Source: an uncultured Verrucomicrobiae bacterium
Lineage (GTDB): Bacteria; Verrucomicrobiota; Verrucomicrobiia; Limisphaerales; AAA164-E04
Assembly: GCA_951813855.1 (NCBI GenBank)
Contig: OX638380.1
Location: forward strand, 2,496,876 to 2,560,875
Reading direction: 5' to 3'
DNA: 64,000 nucleotides
Below are positions 63,925-64,000 of this stretch, one piece after another; the stretch's first letter is position 1, and each line of letters begins with the position of its first letter. The translations under genes and the position numbers were made by a program. The notes beneath the pieces were generated by a model. That model did no database searches. It was not told the origin of the DNA and was given only the letters and a program-made list of their open reading frames with translations.

Positions 63925-64000
63925 ACGCAATCACTGCAGACCCGAGCCAAGGCTTCCGGCAGTCGCGCCGCTTCACGGCGCAGCTTTTCCGCTTCCAGAA
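63921..64000 (-). CDS. 3' end of a gene continuing beyond the window
   Basis: The frame encodes the last 25 residues, ending LPEALARVCSDCV, with an alpha-helical charged stretch before. The stop TGA overlaps the coaC start as ATGA. Too short to identify. Confidence 0.5.
   Translation of the reverse strand, partial: LEAEKLRREAARLPEALARVCSDCV

Noticed and set aside
1..64000. CRISPR arrays, rRNA genes, integrases with attachment sites
   Set aside because: I looked for spaced identical repeats, rRNA core sequences and tyrosine or serine recombinase motifs and saw none; the only mobile element recognised is the IS630 copy.

Overview
The window looks like a chromosomal segment of a Verrucomicrobiota (PVC group) bacterium. 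The reasons are a GC-rich Gram-negative backbone, prepilin-like proteins with the motif [20 protein letters not shown], a DUF1549/DUF1553 plus DUF1501 pair, an arylsulfatase, a giant FG-GAP/ASPIC-UnbV protein, HPr kinase with HPr, and an OmpL-like porin. This placement rests on recalled gene content, not on a tree. No rRNA and no CRISPR array is present. Two leucine tRNAs (anticodons CAA and CAG) are present.

Layout. 1-7.1 kb: LPS export (lptA end, lptB), hprK-ptsH, heptose adenylyltransferase (rfaE2), a LOG-family protein, pabB-pabC and ubiX. 7.1-18.4 kb: M3 oligopeptidase, a 1231-residue repeat protein, OppD-OppF ATPases without permeases, an RND/MMPL exporter and a FecR-domain protein. 18.4-26.8 kb: porin, prepilin-like proteins, tRNA-Leu and the DUF1549-DUF1501 pair. 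26.8-33 kb: a gene-poor stretch followed by an AT-rich island holding a truncated ATPase, a TrlF-type PHP-SMC-like ATPase and an AlbA_2 (Schlafen-type) protein. 33-39.2 kb: nuoI-H-J-K-L-M, lacking nuoA-G and nuoN. 39.4-40.3 kb: a DUF3883 gene with an in-frame amber codon. 40.7-44.3 kb: a hybrid histidine kinase. 44.8-51.5 kb: tRNA-Leu and a fur-sufB-sufC-sufD-sufT-sufS-rhodanese operon. 51.5-57 kb: an enolase-superfamily enzyme and two paralogous unknown membrane-associated proteins, one of them cut in its signal peptide by an IS630 element. 57-64 kb: sulfatase, squalene/phytoene synthase, a small membrane protein, an NtrC-type regulator with its kinase, and coaC.

Most operons are tightly packed with ATGA, GTGA or TAATG overlaps (pabB/pabC, oppD/oppF, fur/sufB, sufT/sufS, nuoJ/K, nuoL/M, kinase/regulator/small protein). 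The SUF operon is a self-contained iron-sulfur assembly unit under a Fur-family gene whose promoter abuts a near-perfect palindrome.

The most notable observations are four. (1) The TrlF/AlbA_2 two-gene island is a candidate defence module. (2) At least seven genes have a -35/-10 pair placed so that transcription should begin at or next to the start codon, which suggests leaderless mRNAs. (3) An IS630 insertion can be reversed on paper to restore the signal peptide of one unknown paralog. (4) An amber codon lies near the start of an otherwise intact DUF3883 gene.
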